A stretch of DNA of 60,000 bases. It comes from Liolophura sinensis. Lineage: Eukaryota > Mollusca > Polyplacophora > Chitonida > Chitonidae. Below the pieces are notes generated by a model, which was not told where the DNA came from, did no database searches, and saw nothing but the letters and a program-made list of their open reading frames with translations. The stretch covers positions 56,028,237 to 56,088,236 of the forward strand of contig NC_088302.1 in assembly GCF_032854445.1 (NCBI RefSeq). The letters are read 5' to 3'. This document shows, piece by piece, positions 1 through 12,000 of the stretch (the first letter of the stretch is position 1; each line of letters starts with the position of its first letter). Both the position numbers and the translations under genes were made by a program.

Positions 1-51
1 TGGTGGGCAGTTTCCTGATGTACTGGGTATTTGCCATCATCCTCGGAACAG

Positions 52-168
52 TATGTGTCACCTGTGACCCACCCTCCAACCCCTACTGGGTCTTACAGAA
101 CACTTGTCACCACACCTATCACTCTGGCTGGTCGTCTGTCTCACCTGTACAGTCTGCCTATTGCCCAG
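52..168 (+). CDS. Probable internal exon of an unidentified gene (upstream limit uncertain)
   Basis: The frame starting at position 52 is open for 39 codons and ends in CAG followed by a plausible splice donor (GTAACT at 169). The peptide is rich in Ser, Thr and Pro and ends with LSHLYSLPIAQ. Both ends are phase 0 if the AG at 50-51 is the acceptor, but that AG has a poor pyrimidine tract. A second AG at 97-98, preceded by a better tract, would give a shorter exon from 99. The 3' border fits in phase with the terminal exon at 1392. Another frame of the same stretch is also open, so the reading is not certain. I do not recognise the protein family. Confidence 0.35.
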
Positions 169-234
169 GTAACTGCTTTCTGTTTGACCTTTGATTTCAT
201 TTGTTTTTATGTCGTGTTTCATAAGCCTAAATGT

Positions 235-1010
235 TCAGTAGTTTACAGCCAAATGAGGGATCTTTGTTGTCAGTAGTTTACAGCCATATGATGGATCTTT
301 GTTGTCAGTAGTTTAACAGCCATATGATGGATCTTTGTTGTCAGTAGTTTACAGCCATATGAGGGATCTTGTTGTCAGTAGTTTACAGCCATATGAGGGA
401 TCTTTGTTGTCAGTAGTTTACAGCCATATGAGGGATCTTTGTTGTCAGTAGTTTACAGCCATATGATGGATCTTTGTTGTCAGTAGTTTACAGCCATATG
501 ATGGATCTTTGTTGTCAGTAGTTTACAGCCATATGAAGGGATCTTTGTTGTCAGTAGTTTGCAGCCAAATGAGGGATCTTTGTTGTCAGTAGTTTGCAGC
601 TAAATGAGGGATCTTGTTGTCAGTAGTTTACAGCCATATGAGGGATCTTTGTTGTCAGTAGTTTGCAGCCATATGATGGATCTTTGTTGTCAGTAGTTTG
701 CAGCCATATGAGGGATCTTTGTTGTCAGTAGTTTACAGCCATATGATGGATCTTTGTTGTCAGTAGTTTGCAGCCATATGAGGGATCTTTGTTGTCAGTA
801 GTTTGCAGCCAAATGAGGGATCTTTGTTGTCAGTAGTTTACAGCCATATGATGGATCTTTGTTGTCAGTAGTTTGCAGCCATATGAGGGATCTTTGTTGT
901 CAGTAGTTTACAGCCAAATGAGGGATCTTTGTTGTCAGTAGTTTACAGCCATATGATGGATCTTTGTTGTCAATAGTTTGCAGCCATATGAGGGATCTTT
1001 GTTGTCAGTA
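235..1010. repeat. 35-bp minisatellite, about 22 copies
   Basis: The unit begins AGTAGTTTACAGCCATATGA and continues with TGGATCTTTGTTGTC. Copies differ mainly by TTTACAG/TTTGCAG, CATATG/CAAATG and ATGGAT/AGGGAT, with occasional single-base deletions. The array fills most of the probable intron between the exons at 52-168 and 1392-1688. Confidence 0.95.
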
Positions 1011-1391
1011 CATGCAGCTGAGAAATGTTAACCATTGCAGCAGTGACATAAAGCAACATTTCAGTGAATACAGATTTACAGGGACTACATATATTACATC
1101 TGTATTGTGTGTGTGTTCTCCACAATGTGACTGAAATATTGCCAACATGGTGTATTACTATAATCATTTATTCTTCTCTGTGTATATCTCTTTCATTTTC
1201 CATGGTTATTTATATATCTCCCACACATAAGCATCCATGACTATCACTGTTGTGTAGGAAGATATCCATTGTGGACAGAAAAATGAAGTGAATATTCTTG
1301 GGAATTGTGTGAAATATCAAATAAGATTCACGTAAATAAAAGCGTAAATGTATCCCCTTTTTCCAAAAGGTTTACGTTCAGATGTCTGCAG

Positions 1392-1688
1392 ACGAGTCTG
1401 TTTCCAAACGATGTTCTCAAGGCTAGACTGGATGAGAAACACGGGCTGATAGGCAGAGGCACAAAGAAAAGGTCTACCCGTAGGGGTAGACCCAAAACCA
1501 AGCAAAACTTGCCTACATCTCCCAGCTCTCCATCACCTTTTCAAAACAAGTCTCACCTGGCTGCTAACGGGAACCGTCCGACCACCAGCAGCTCCGTGGA
1601 AGTTCAGGTGGAAGCATATCAAAACAGAGCCATGGCCAAGAATGCTGGCAGCACAAAGATTCGGACTGTAGAATCCAAAGAGTTGTAG
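1392..1688 (+). CDS. Probable terminal exon, basic C-terminus with AT-hook-like motif
   Basis: The AG at 1390-1391 (CTGCAG) opens a phase-0 frame of 98 codons ending in TAG at 1686-1688, matching the phase-0 donor at 168. It starts TSLFPNDVLKARLDEKHGLI, followed by a strongly basic stretch containing STRRGRPKTK. The RGRP core resembles an AT-hook and could also act as a nuclear localisation signal. The remainder is rich in Ser, Pro, Asn and Lys and ends TVESKEL. The alternative AG at 1380-1381 would read into a stop when joined in phase to 168, which supports the chosen acceptor. A nuclear or chromatin role is only an inference from composition; I do not recognise the family. Confidence 0.5.
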   Translation, partial: TSLFPNDVLKARLDEKHGLIGRGTKKRSTRRGRPKTKQNLPTSPSSPSPFQNKSHLAANGNRPTTSSSVEVQVEAYQNRAMAKNAGSTKIRTVESKEL

Positions 1689-4600
1689 TTCACCAGAATC
1701 CTGAAATGCAACACAAATCAACCAAGAGGTGAACAAGTCAAGCTGCAGAAAGAACAGAACAATATGAAATTGAGAGAGTTGCTGACCAAGATCAGCTGTT
1801 AAACTTCTGTTTTTCCTCCGGATGTTGTGTGAAGAAGAGAGACGAGGAGGATTCTTACAAGCTCAATGGTCTGAGCGTATTGTCCAGTCAGCAGAAACTT
1901 TTGCCTAAAACAGTGTGATAACAAATGCAGGGATGTTTTTGTATATTTGGGATCAAAGCATTCTTTTATATGACTAGTATTCGTTATGTTACTAGTATTG
2001 GTTATGTTACTATTATTGGTTATGTTGCTCAATGTGTGTGCTTAGTTACTGTATTTGTGGTACTTTTGAATGTGCAATGAGCTAAATGTACATGTACATG
2101 TTTGATGCTAAAAACTGTGTTCCATGGCAATCTGTGCATGGCAGATTTTCCCAGTGTCAGATACAACAGCAGGTCCACATTTTCTCTGACATCTTCCTGT
2201 TATGGAGTTACACAATTAATCAGTAACAGAAAACATAGCTGTCTCCTGTGTCAGAATGTGACATCATGTGCCATTGCCCCTGATGTAAAGGTAAGCTCCC
2301 TTGAGGTCAGTTAAGCATTGTAGCTGTAGCGGCTTGAAGCTTGCCTTGCGTTTATATCTGTGAGTAGCAGACCTTAGTTATTTATGTATATGAGAAGAGA
2401 AATCAGTTGAAGGCCATTTTCATACAGTTGTCCATAACTTTCTCCACCTCTATATCACACGTGTCAGAAGTGATTTGCTGTGAAGAATCTCACATGATTG
2501 ACATTCAAACATAGAATCACCAATGCACATTATCTGTGGAGGTCCATGATTCAGGGAGGTTTCATTGGATTTGTGGAGTCTAAGATCAAAATAAACGGTT
2601 ACCTAAGCTCCAAATAACCTCTCGTTCAAAACCCATGTCATCCAAAACCCATGTACTGTAATTCTTCAACCTTTTCACATGATTACAAGGTCATCTTATT
2701 AGTTTGTAGTAATGGCTCTTAATAGTTTCCAGATGTATTGTACTTTGATATTACCTCTGACCATTGGGAACTTGCGATAAGCCTCATCAGCTCAGTTCTT
2801 ACTTCTGCTGTGCGTTGCTTTAGCTGACATATCCTGGGCTGTGTATGTAGGTCAGCGTGTACTTAACATGTAGCTCCTGTTTTGAACAAGAGCTCCTCAT
2901 TGCTCTGTTTGGTAAAGAAAAACTAACAATGCACCAGTGTGAAGTTAACAGTTGTTGCCAGTTACAAGCAGGAGAGGTACAAGGCCGTATTTCCCAGACA
3001 GTAGGATAGTATGTGTAGTGGCCTGCTGTCAGTTTCATGCATTCATACATGAATGACAGATCTTTGTGCTGTCTATTATGCTGCTGTTGGTTCCACACCT
3101 CTGCTGGCCAAGTATTTATGTTTGTAATTGACTAATAATTCTATATGTTTTAAGACATTTTTACAGGTCACCTAGTCCTGTCAGTTTGTACTTTTCTATT
3201 CACCTCAGTCTAGGGAATCATACACACCGCTTCAGAATCATTACATGACTAAAACATCTCCATGTTTTCTCAAAAACCATTCAGACATTCTTCAAATTTC
3301 ACTGTGACATCCAGTGTATTATCAGTTTTTTTGTCTATGAAGGAGTCCCAAATAGAAACTTGCTGAAAAAGTAAATCATGATTTCCTCTTCCAGAAAGGT
3401 TCTGTCTGATTTTAGGATGGTAAAATTCTTATTTCTCTTTTGCATTGACTTGTAGATTATGTTATAAACCAATGTATAATTTATAAAGCTATACATGTAG
3501 CTGTGTTATTTATATATGGATATGCAACTGGGGCAGTTTGCAGAATCTCACCTCATTTACTAGTGGGCATTAGTGCTGTACATGTAATTGTATTTAAAAC
3601 CCCCATATGTCATGCACATGTGATCTTATCCAGGTAGTGATATAATGTGTGCACTGTTTGACTCTCCATCTTATTCAGAGTAGGATTTAATTACTGGATA
3701 TGGGTTAGTACTGTAACAAAACACACACTGAAGCTCAGACTCCTGGTTTAGTACTGTCAAGCTTGTGCTATCTGTGTCAACGTCTCACTTCAAGATTTAT
3801 CCAGGGAAGGAATCAACACACCACAGTCCATGGTACATATGTAACAGAGAGCTTCCACAGAGCCACAGGAACTAGATCCTAAGCTATATCTTACAGACAA
3901 TCCAGCCACTTGGAATCAATGGCTAGATATGAATTATATGGAATAAGCTTATCTCTTCTGTGACATTTTATGCTAGTTGCCGGTGGTTTTGCACAAAGAT
4001 ATTCCCTTTGGCTGTTATCATCCCAGCAAGGTAGCTTATTTAAGGTTATCTTGAAGTTACCATGAAACTAATCAATCCCAGGTGGCTCATACAGTATCTG
4101 GAAATGTTGGATTTTATGTATAAGTCGTAAAAGCATGTTTTCACTCCAAAAAAAACCTCATCCCAAGATGCAGAACAAAAAGTGGCCAGTGTTGAATTCC
4201 CCTTTTCTTGTTCAGTGTGATTATTAAAACAAATAAGGTATTGAATCGTTGAGAAGCGGTTCTCTTCTGGATGGCTCATTTCCCAGCAGTGTATGGGTAA
4301 GAGGATAGATTTGAAGAATAAGACAAGGTGCTGAATAAGTTCTGAGGCAATCTCCAGGTTTGTTTGGGTCTTGATGACCTTTGACTGGATGGTACCCATA
4401 AGGCTCTTCGTGTGGTTTTACATGAAGTTTGGTTGCGTACATGTAGATTTAGTTTGTGACTGAGACTGACTACAGTGAGATATTACTTTTCAGTGCACCA
4501 TAAAACGCCAATCAATCAATCCAGTCAATCTTCATGTTCATGTACATGTGACATGTTGCATCATTATGTATAGTTGTTAATAGCTGGTTTTATTTTTATT

Positions 4601-5024
4601 CCTGTGCGTCATTCTTTCTTGTGATACAATGTTCTCTGAGGTACATGTACATGCCATGGGAAACTACAGTGCCATAGGTTGACCAGTGCACAAGGCTATC
4701 TTCCCTGAGGGAAACTATGGGCGAGGCTACCTGCTTCTGTACAGTGAGTGTCAACCTTATTTTAGTCTAGTGAGCTTAAACGGTGGTACCTATATGTATA
4801 GGCCAAGATGCAAATTTCTCAGCAGAATGTTCAATTTAACTTGTTGAATATTTTCCAGACTTTGTTAGACAGGTGTGGTTGGTTGTCATGTAACATTTAC
4901 ATGTAAGTGTAACAGTATTTAAAGTCATGAAATGTTTTGCTGTTAACTTAAATGCTGGACATCATAAGACTGCTGAGCAGGGAAATTTGGCAACTAGAAT
5001 CTGATGAGTACCATAGTTTACCTT

Positions 5025-5079
<55 letters not shown>

Positions 5080-6039
5080 GTTTGATTTTACATGTAATCT
5101 CTTTGCAGATATTTGTGTAAGAAGAAAACTGCCCATATGAAAGGGTTATATTCTGCGTAATTTCATGTTGGTATGACTGTTATAAACCACTGGCGTGAGT
5201 GTGAACTTAAAGCTTTGCAGAGAAACCTATATGTTAGGTTGACTTTTGTGTGAAGCTACATTTTATAAGATTTTGTGGAACTTATGACATGTTGTCCAAT
5301 AGAGTAGACCGGTGATGTTATATTGGACACATTCATGGAGTTGTAACAGGAGGATTAAACTTGGCAGATGTGTGGGTATTGGTCATGCAGATTTGCTAGT
5401 GCTGTGTTAAGATCATCAGAATGGTGTTAATTAGCTGTATGATGATGGTAGTTATTCGCTATCGTCACCTTATTAGTACTGCAGCTGTTACCTATTAACC
5501 CTGTGATAGACATGCTAAAAGGAGGCATTTATTTCTCCTTGATGAGTTCTGCTTCATTCAGCAGAAGTGGCAGAAGTTTGACATACTACATCTGCTAAGG
5601 CCTAAAGCTAAATGTAGTATAGCTACAGTTGTTTTGATGCATTTGTAAACGATCTGTAAAATTACACCATCATGGCAACAGATCAAAAAAAAAAACCCAA
5701 CTTCCGGGCCCCATAATTTATTCAGTGTGATCCGCTTTTTATTGCTAGGACTTTGATGGTGTTCATTATCAATTTCACATTCTTGATTATACATTAAGTA
5801 AAAACTAGCTGTTTGATAATCACCTGCTTTGTGAAACAATGTGGAACAACCTGTAGAATGCAGCACCTTGTACACATGGCATGGCATTATAGTGGTATTA
5901 TTTTGTATATAGCAACCACATCCAGAGCATGTGATTGTGTTAGAACCCTACAAGTTGAGATTTTTGTAATTTATAACATTTTAAGTTAAAAGCAAACTTC
6001 ATGACAAAAAAATGTATTCAGATGAGTATGGGCACCTGG
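1689..6039. other. Non-coding stretch, possibly 3' UTR then intergenic
   Basis: I see no convincing exon, SINE or LINE here. All open frames are short and uncharacteristic. It contains short homopolymer A runs (for example near 4150 and 5690) and the TA tract listed separately. Around 4445-4530 a GTGCACCATAAAACGCCAAT-like stretch followed by ATC repeats loosely resembles a SINE tail. Confidence 0.6.
5028..5074. repeat. (TA)n microsatellite
   Basis: An uninterrupted TA dinucleotide run of about 23 units. Confidence 0.97.
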
Positions 6040-6485
6040 ATAATGCAAAGATGTCTGTCACTGTGTACCTCTTTTACCTTAATCTCATGTGGGTACTACA
6101 TCCTAATGTCTGTGTCACAGGGGATATACTCATGGTTGTATACCTGAATACAACCTGAATCCCATGTGATTGTGTAAAGTACTACATTTTTAATCTCTGT
6201 GTCACAGCAGAAATATTCATGGTGGGTATACCTGAATACAACCTGCATCCCATGTGACTGTGAAAGTACTACATTTTAATCTCTGTGTCACACGCAGAAA
6301 TATTCATGGTGGTATACCTGAATACAACCTGCATCCCATGTGACTGTGAAAGTACTACATTTTAATCTCTGTGTCACAGCAGAAATATTCATGGTTGTAT
6401 ACCTGTCATCTTTTACCTGCATCCCATGTGGTTGTGAAAGTACTACATCCTAATCTCTGACCCTACAATCTATTTACTGCATCCA
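6040..6485. repeat. About 85-bp tandem repeat, 4-5 copies
   Basis: The repeated segment contains TCTGTGTCACAGCAGAAATA, then TTCATGG, a GTATACCTGAATACAACCTG block and ATCCCATGTG(A/G)TTGTG, ending AAAGTACTACATTTTAAT. Outer copies are more diverged than the central ones. Confidence 0.85.
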
Positions 6486-6699
6486 AATTACTGTGTCTCA
6501 CCAACAATTGCCACCTGTTATGGTAAAAATGCTCCCTATTTTACATTGCTGGAGGTTATTCCGCTTATGTTGCTGGATATACTTTGTGTTTGTTGGATCC
6601 TGTTACTTCTGGGTATACATCCAGGTTACAGCAAATCCACTTTCTTTGATATGTGTTAACTGCTTGACAGGTATTAATTTATTACATGTGTGTCCACAT

Positions 6700-6782
6700 T
6701 ACTAGACAAGCTTGTCCACATTACTAGACAAGCTTGTGCACATTATTGGACAGGCTTGTACACATTACTGGACAGGCTTGTA
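6700..6782. repeat. About 22-bp tandem repeat, 4 copies
   Basis: Units of the form CACATTACTAGACAAGCTTG follow one another with a few substitutions (ATTATTGGACAGGCTTGTAC in later copies). Confidence 0.8.
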
Positions 6783-7497
6783 GACTCCACAAAGTGTTGT
6801 TGTTGCCAAGCATAGACTATGTTTGCTATATTCTACGGTTAAAGATAGGATGTGATGCCGTGAGAGTTTATGTTCATTACATACCATTCATTATTGCATT
6901 TGTGTGAAATTAATGTGATATATGTGAGGGGTATAATACCTGTGTGTATGAAACAGTTCTTGTACATACTGTATCTTGTTGATTCAAATGTGTGATGTAC
7001 ACGTGAAGGTGTTTAGAGTGTGAGCTCTGACTTGTTGATGTTGACACTGCTGTTCTGTCGCCATGAGTAATAAACCTTACTTAGTGGTCTTGACTCGGTA
7101 ACTCTTCTACATGAGAGTGCTGGATGCATGCATTATGTATATCATTATACATACATATTTAATACACTGGCCTGTTTGTCTTTGTAACTTTGTTTTGGTT
7201 TTTGCTCTTTGCTTTTTTTCTTCTTTTTAATAACGTGTAATTTTGTTTTCTGTTCAACCCTCAGGTCACTGTGAAGTAATATATATACTATATCTCAGTA
7301 CACATGTTACTACGTGTGGAATCTATGCACAGACCTTTGTCCTTTGACACATACATGTGGTGAATGCCCCTGTATGACCATGACATCATCATGTCATTGA
7401 CCAATACATGAACAAATATATACCATTGGCTGATGATTAGTGATGTTTTTTTTTTCAAATAATTTTTTATGTAATATATATAAAAACATTCTTTTGA

Positions 7498-7503
7498 AAT
7501 AAA
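7498..7503 (+). promoter_or_regulatory. Candidate AATAAA polyadenylation hexamer
   Basis: A canonical hexamer in AT-rich DNA on the strand of the upstream gene. It lies about 5.8 kb past that gene's stop codon, so the link is weak. Confidence 0.15.
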
Positions 7504-7544
7504 ACCCTCTGTCATTTTAAACTGTGAATTGGTAACATGTTTGT

Positions 7545-7995
7545 TGAGTTATCCAAGTCATCGAATGGGCGGTCTGTGTTGTCGAATGTTTTGTCCCGGT
7601 GGTCTAATGGGCGGTCCCGATAGTCTAATGGGCCGACCCGGTAGTTTAATGGGCTATCCCGGTAGTCGAAAGGCTGTCACGGTTGTCTAATGGGCAGCTC
7701 CTGTAGTTGAAAGGGCGGTCAGGGTCGTCTAATGCGCGGTCACGGTTGTCTAATGGGCAGTTCCGGTAGTTGAAAGGGCGGTCAGGGTCGTCTATTGAGT
7801 GGTCACGGTCGTACACCCAAGGTGCAAGACAGTAATGAGTGTCCCAGTCGTCTAATGAGTTGTCAAAACCATCTGATGGGAGTCATATGACTAATGAGGC
7901 GTAAAAGTGGTGTAATGAGGTCTCATAGCCGTCTAATGAGTTATCAGGGCAGTCTAATGTGATGTCCCAGCCGTCAAATGAAGTCATACCCGTTT
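7545..7995. repeat. Degenerate 17-bp and longer tandem repeat
   Basis: Successive blocks of the type GTCTAATGGGCGGTCCCGGT occur with many substitutions (GTTTAATGGGC, GTTGAAAGGGCGGTC, GTCTAATGAGTTGTC). This is an old, decayed minisatellite of more than 20 units. Confidence 0.8.
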
Positions 7996-8741
7996 ACTGA
8001 CCTCTGCCAGATTTCCACTTTCCTTACATCTGACCGCCATCACATATAGGTAAAACAGTATTGAGTAAGGAATCAGATAAATTGTGTTTGTGCTTCTAAA
8101 TGTTGTGATACGGATTGCAGAGTTCACTTGTAAAGGTTTTAGGTTTTAGATAGCCGAGCACTGGAGGTGTGGCGTCCGAAGAAGTGGTCTATGTTCTTTT
8201 CTAATTTGGCTTTCTGCGCAAGATCACTGGTTGCTGGTCAGCCATTTGCGCTGTGCTTGCTTGGAGTGGAAAATGTGGTGTCATCAGCATGGCTTTCCAG
8301 TGAGGCAGTGAATTTAACTAATTTTTCTCTTTTCATGGCATTCAAAATGGTCTGATTTTCACGGTGAATAGTGATAGCCTTCGTCCCATAGACCATCCTG
8401 GAAAACTGAAATCACGTCTCATACCTTTCGATTTGTAATCTACATTAAATCCTTTACGTGGGGATGAGTTTGACATGGAATAGCCAGTTAAACAGGAGAT
8501 TGGTTTGGACTTACATTCGTTACCTAAACCTTATTCTTTTTGGCGGCTTGGGCTGAAGTAACGCTTTGTGGCGTTAAGCTCTAATCATTGGCCATGCTTT
8601 ATCCAAATCAATATTCAAGGACATTGAAAAGAGACTGATAGTTTTCACTCAAGGCTGTGAGGACAAAGCTGTAGAGCAGGTTTCAAAGCATATGTAGAAC
8701 ACAGACTACTATAATTAGATGCCTGTTATAAACACCATCTA

Positions 8742-9001
8742 GGGGTGTGGTCCTCCGTGTCCGAGGTGGGTGGTACACCCAGGAGCCCCTCATCAATGCG
8801 GTCTATGTGAGTTCAAGTCCTGGTCATGCTGGCTTCCTCTCCGGTCGTACGTGGGAAGGTCTGCCAACAACCTGCGGATGGTTGTGGGTATCCCTCGGGC
8901 TCTGCCCGGTTTCTAAGAATCCTGACCGCCGTGAAATTGTGAAATTCATGCGTACGGCGTAAAAAACCAATCAAATAAGTAAAAATAAATAAATAAATAA
9001 A
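8742..9001 (+). mobile_element. RUDI-like tRNA-headed SINE, near full length, diverged
   Basis: The element runs from a tRNA-like head, with box B-like GAGTTCAAGTCC at about 8810, through a conserved body (GCTGGCTTCCTCTCCGG, CAACCTGCGGATGG, GCTCTGCCCGGTT) to the tail TACGGCGTAAAAAACCAATC and an AAATAA-rich end. The box A part is decayed. The same body and tail occur in ten other copies in this window. Assignment to the molluscan RUDI/V-SINE type is from memory. Confidence 0.85.
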
Positions 9002-9305
9002 CGCGATGAGATTCAGTGCTAATTACCCCAATCTGAACGTGGACGATTTTCTCGTGGGATTGTCTGATAGTTCCAGTTGTTTATGCCTGGTCAACTTTAA
9101 CTCAGTTAGTAGTCTGCCATAGTGCTGAGGCATAGTGCCCGGAGAAGCCTCGTGTAACTGCCTGGTAGAGGACACCGTATTCCACGAGGAGTTAAATGGA
9201 CTTGAGGGATAATGCTGCCCGGCAGGTGAGACTCTCCATGTGGCTGACTACCTCGTCAGGTAATGAAATCATCTGTAACTTCTTTATGATTCTGTTAAAA
9301 CACAA

Positions 9306-9623
9306 ATGCCGGGCTTAGCCGCAGGAAAAATCGGAGAGGGACTGAAAGCTTCCTCCAACACTCCTAATGGTCAGCTAAACTGCCCGGAAAATTCTCTTGG
9401 ATCCATGAAATCCCATCGCTTTATTTTCTATGAAAAGAATGGAGCAGTATCCGGATCAGCCACCCCGTATATAGAACACCCACGTCTTGCGCTAAGGGAA
9501 AGGCATACAAAGGTAAAAGGAATGAGGGAACACAAAAGAGCTATCGCCTCTTTGAATGCAGAAGAAAAGCAAAACTACTTCGCTTGCAAACAACGGAGAG
9601 AGTTAGAGATGAGAAATGAATAA
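9306..9623 (+). CDS. Unidentified 105-codon ORF, possible small gene or terminal exon
   Basis: An ATG-initiated frame (MPGLAAGKIGEGLKASS) ends in TAA at 9621-9623. The second half is rich in charged residues (Arg, Lys, Glu) and looks like an amphipathic helix or coiled coil, ending QRRELEMRNE. The composition is more protein-like than most frames here, and no repeat explains it. An AG at about 9320 (GCCGCAG) could instead be an acceptor making this a terminal exon. A GAAT microsatellite lies about 35 bp downstream. I see no promoter or clear polyadenylation signal and do not recognise the family. Confidence 0.3.
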   Translation: MPGLAAGKIGEGLKASSNTPNGQLNCPENSLGSMKSHRFIFYEKNGAVSGSATPYIEHPRLALRERHTKVKGMREHKRAIASLNAEEKQNYFACKQRRELEMRNE

Positions 9624-9657
9624 TTTTTGTGAATCTTGTTTGTTTTTATTTTAAACA

Positions 9658-9679
9658 GAATGAATGAATGAATGAATGA
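9658..9679. repeat. (GAAT)n microsatellite
   Basis: Five consecutive ATGA/GAAT tetranucleotide units. Confidence 0.9.
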
Positions 9680-10160
9680 TTCTAGCTTAATTCGAAGATA
9701 CTGATTGTGAGTGGGCCTACCAGTGTTCTGCATAGAGTATCGCTGATATCGTCACCTGTTGTTGTTTGCCCCATGGACCTACACAAAACTGTATCGCGAA
9801 CCGGCGCACGCTTATCACCATGTGCACGCTTTTCCTTATGACCACTAGGTCTTGTGATGTGGGTCGCTACATGCTCCCCAGCCAGTATATATGCCTTTTA
9901 TACATTATACTTTTTATATTACCATTCCACCTTAAACACTCAAGTCATGTGTATAATTACGTATTGTATTATACTGAATTTCAATGCTTGCTTAGCTAAC
10001 AAATATACGTTCAAAACGTGATTTCAAGTTATATATATTTATTGTCATTACTTTTGACAGCACTCATTTAAGCCCGTTCCATCTTCATGACAGTGAATGA
10101 TGATTCACCCAGCCAGCCTGTTTCATTCTCTAATCGTTTTACATTCCTGCCTGTTTAAAA

Positions 10161-11430
10161 ATCCTTCCTTCGTCTTAACATGCGTGGGCTGTGGCTGATC
10201 TCAGGAAAAGTTCAACCAATCTGTCCTTCCTTCGTTTTAACATGCATGGGCTGTGGCTGATCTCAGGAAAAGTTCAACCAATCTGTCCTTCCTTCGTCGT
10301 AACATGCGTGGGCTGTGGCTGATCTCAGGAAAAGTTCAACCAATCTGTCCTTCCTTTGTCTTAACATGCGTGGGCTGTGGCTGATCTCAGGAAAAGTTCA
10401 ACCAATCTGTCCTTCCTTTGTCTTAACATGCGTGGGGTGTGGCTGATCTCAGGAAAAGTTCAACCAATCTGTCCTTCCTTCGTCTTAACATGCGTGGGTT
10501 GTGGCTGATCTCAGGAAAAGTTTAACCAATCTGTCCTTCCTTCGTCTTAACATTCATGGGCTGTGGCTGATCTCAGGAAAAGTTCAATCAATCTGTCCTT
10601 CCTTCGTCTTAACATGCGTGGGCTGTGGCTGATCTCAGGAAAAGTTCAATCAATCTGTCCTTCCTTTGTCTTAACATGCGTGGGGTGTGGCTGATCTCAG
10701 GAAAAGTTCAACCAATCTGTCCTTCCTTCGTCTTAACATTCATGGACTGTGGCTGATCTCAGGAAAAGTTCAACCAATCTGTCCTTCCTTCGTCTTAACA
10801 TTCATGGGCCGTGGCTGATCTCAGGAAAAGTTCAATCAATCTGTCCTTCCTTCGTCTTAACATGCGTGGGGTGTGGCTGATCTCAGGAAAAGTTCAACCA
10901 ATCTGTCCTTCCTTCGTCTTAACATTCATGGACTGTGGCTGATCTCAGGAAAAGTTCAACCAATCTGTCCTTCCTTCGTCTTAACATGCGTGGGCTGTGG
11001 CTGATCTCAGGAAAAGTTCAACCAATCTGTCCTTCCTTCGTCTTAACATGCGTGGGCTGTGGCTGATCTCAGGAAAAGTTCAACCAATCTGTCCTTCCTT
11101 CGTCTTAACATGCGTGGGCTGTGGCTGATCTCAGGAAACATTCATGGACTGTGGCTGATCTCAGGAAAAGTTCAACCAATCTGTCCTTCCCTCGTCTTAA
11201 CACGCATGGGCTGTGGCTGATCTCAGGAAAAGTTCAATCAATCTGTCCTTCCTTCGTCTTAACATGCGTGGGCTGTGGCTGATCTCAGGAAAAGTTCAAC
11301 CAATCTGTCCTTCCTTCGTCTTAACATGCGTGGGCTGTGGCTGATCTCAGGAAAAGTTCAACCAATCTGTCCTTCCTTCGTCTTAACATGCGTGGGCTGT
11401 GGCTGATCTCAGGAAAAGTTCAATCAATCT
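10161..11430 (+). repeat. 62-bp minisatellite (about 20 copies) made from the LINE endonuclease start
   Basis: The unit is CATGCGTGGGCTGTGGCTGA, then TCTCAGGAAAAGTTCAACCA and ATCTGTCCTTCCTTCGTCTTAA. One copy near 11138 is truncated at CAGGAAA|CATTCATGG. The last copy runs directly into LINE endonuclease sequence in frame (LNMRGLWLISGK continuing SIWTLLVKLNINN). This suggests the array grew from that LINE segment. The 62-bp period is not a multiple of three, so the amplification breaks the frame. Confidence 0.95.
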
Positions 11431-11699
11431 GGACTTTGTTGGTCAAATTGAACATAAATAACCACACGTGTAACTATTACTCCGAGGACAGTTTGGACTG
11501 TGAAGTTAAATCTTTACAAAGCACTGATAAACGCCGTTTTTCTGTTCCACAATTGAGGGACAAAGCCTTGCTAACAATTATGATGAAATCCGTTTTTCGA
11601 TACAATTGAAACAAAATTTACTGTTCTTCGATTTTCTGAGAGATGTCTCAACCCGCTATTTCGGATGTATAGAACATTCCAGGTTACAAATCTTGTGGG

Positions 11700-12000
11700 T
11701 GAGCAGAAGTAAGAAAACATGGAGGTGGATTAACCATATGTGTGAGCGATTATGTGACGTCATGCAGGCTTATTGAAGAGCTTTGATGACAGCTAATTGT
11801 TCGAAGCTCTTTTCAGTAATATTGAATTTATTGAAAATGTTTGCGTTGTTGGTTTGGTATACCGATCTCCCAGAAAATCTGTCAGTCTGTTCAACCAAGC
11901 TATTTCTAGTCTTATTCTGGTGGTCCTCTGGAATAAAGGCTATAATAATGTGATGGTGTTCTTGCATCTACCAATGTAGAGGAAGCTCTACCTTCTATTT
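11700..12000 (+). pseudogene. LINE endonuclease domain remnant
   Basis: Readable fragments of an AP-endonuclease-type domain lie in more than one frame: HGGGLTICVSDYV, and the open stretch from 11797 with VCVVGLVYRSPRKS. The family uses this domain to nick target DNA for target-primed reverse transcription. Frame changes and early stops show it is dead. The usual spacing between endonuclease and RT is shortened, so sequence has been lost around 12000-12300. Confidence 0.7.

Noticed and set aside
235-1010. CRISPR-like regular array
   Set aside because: Units are contiguous with no unique spacers, and the context is a eukaryotic intron. It is a minisatellite.
11797-11979. Independent 60-codon gene
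   Set aside because: It reads as LINE endonuclease (GLVYRSPRKS) and lies between other LINE domains.
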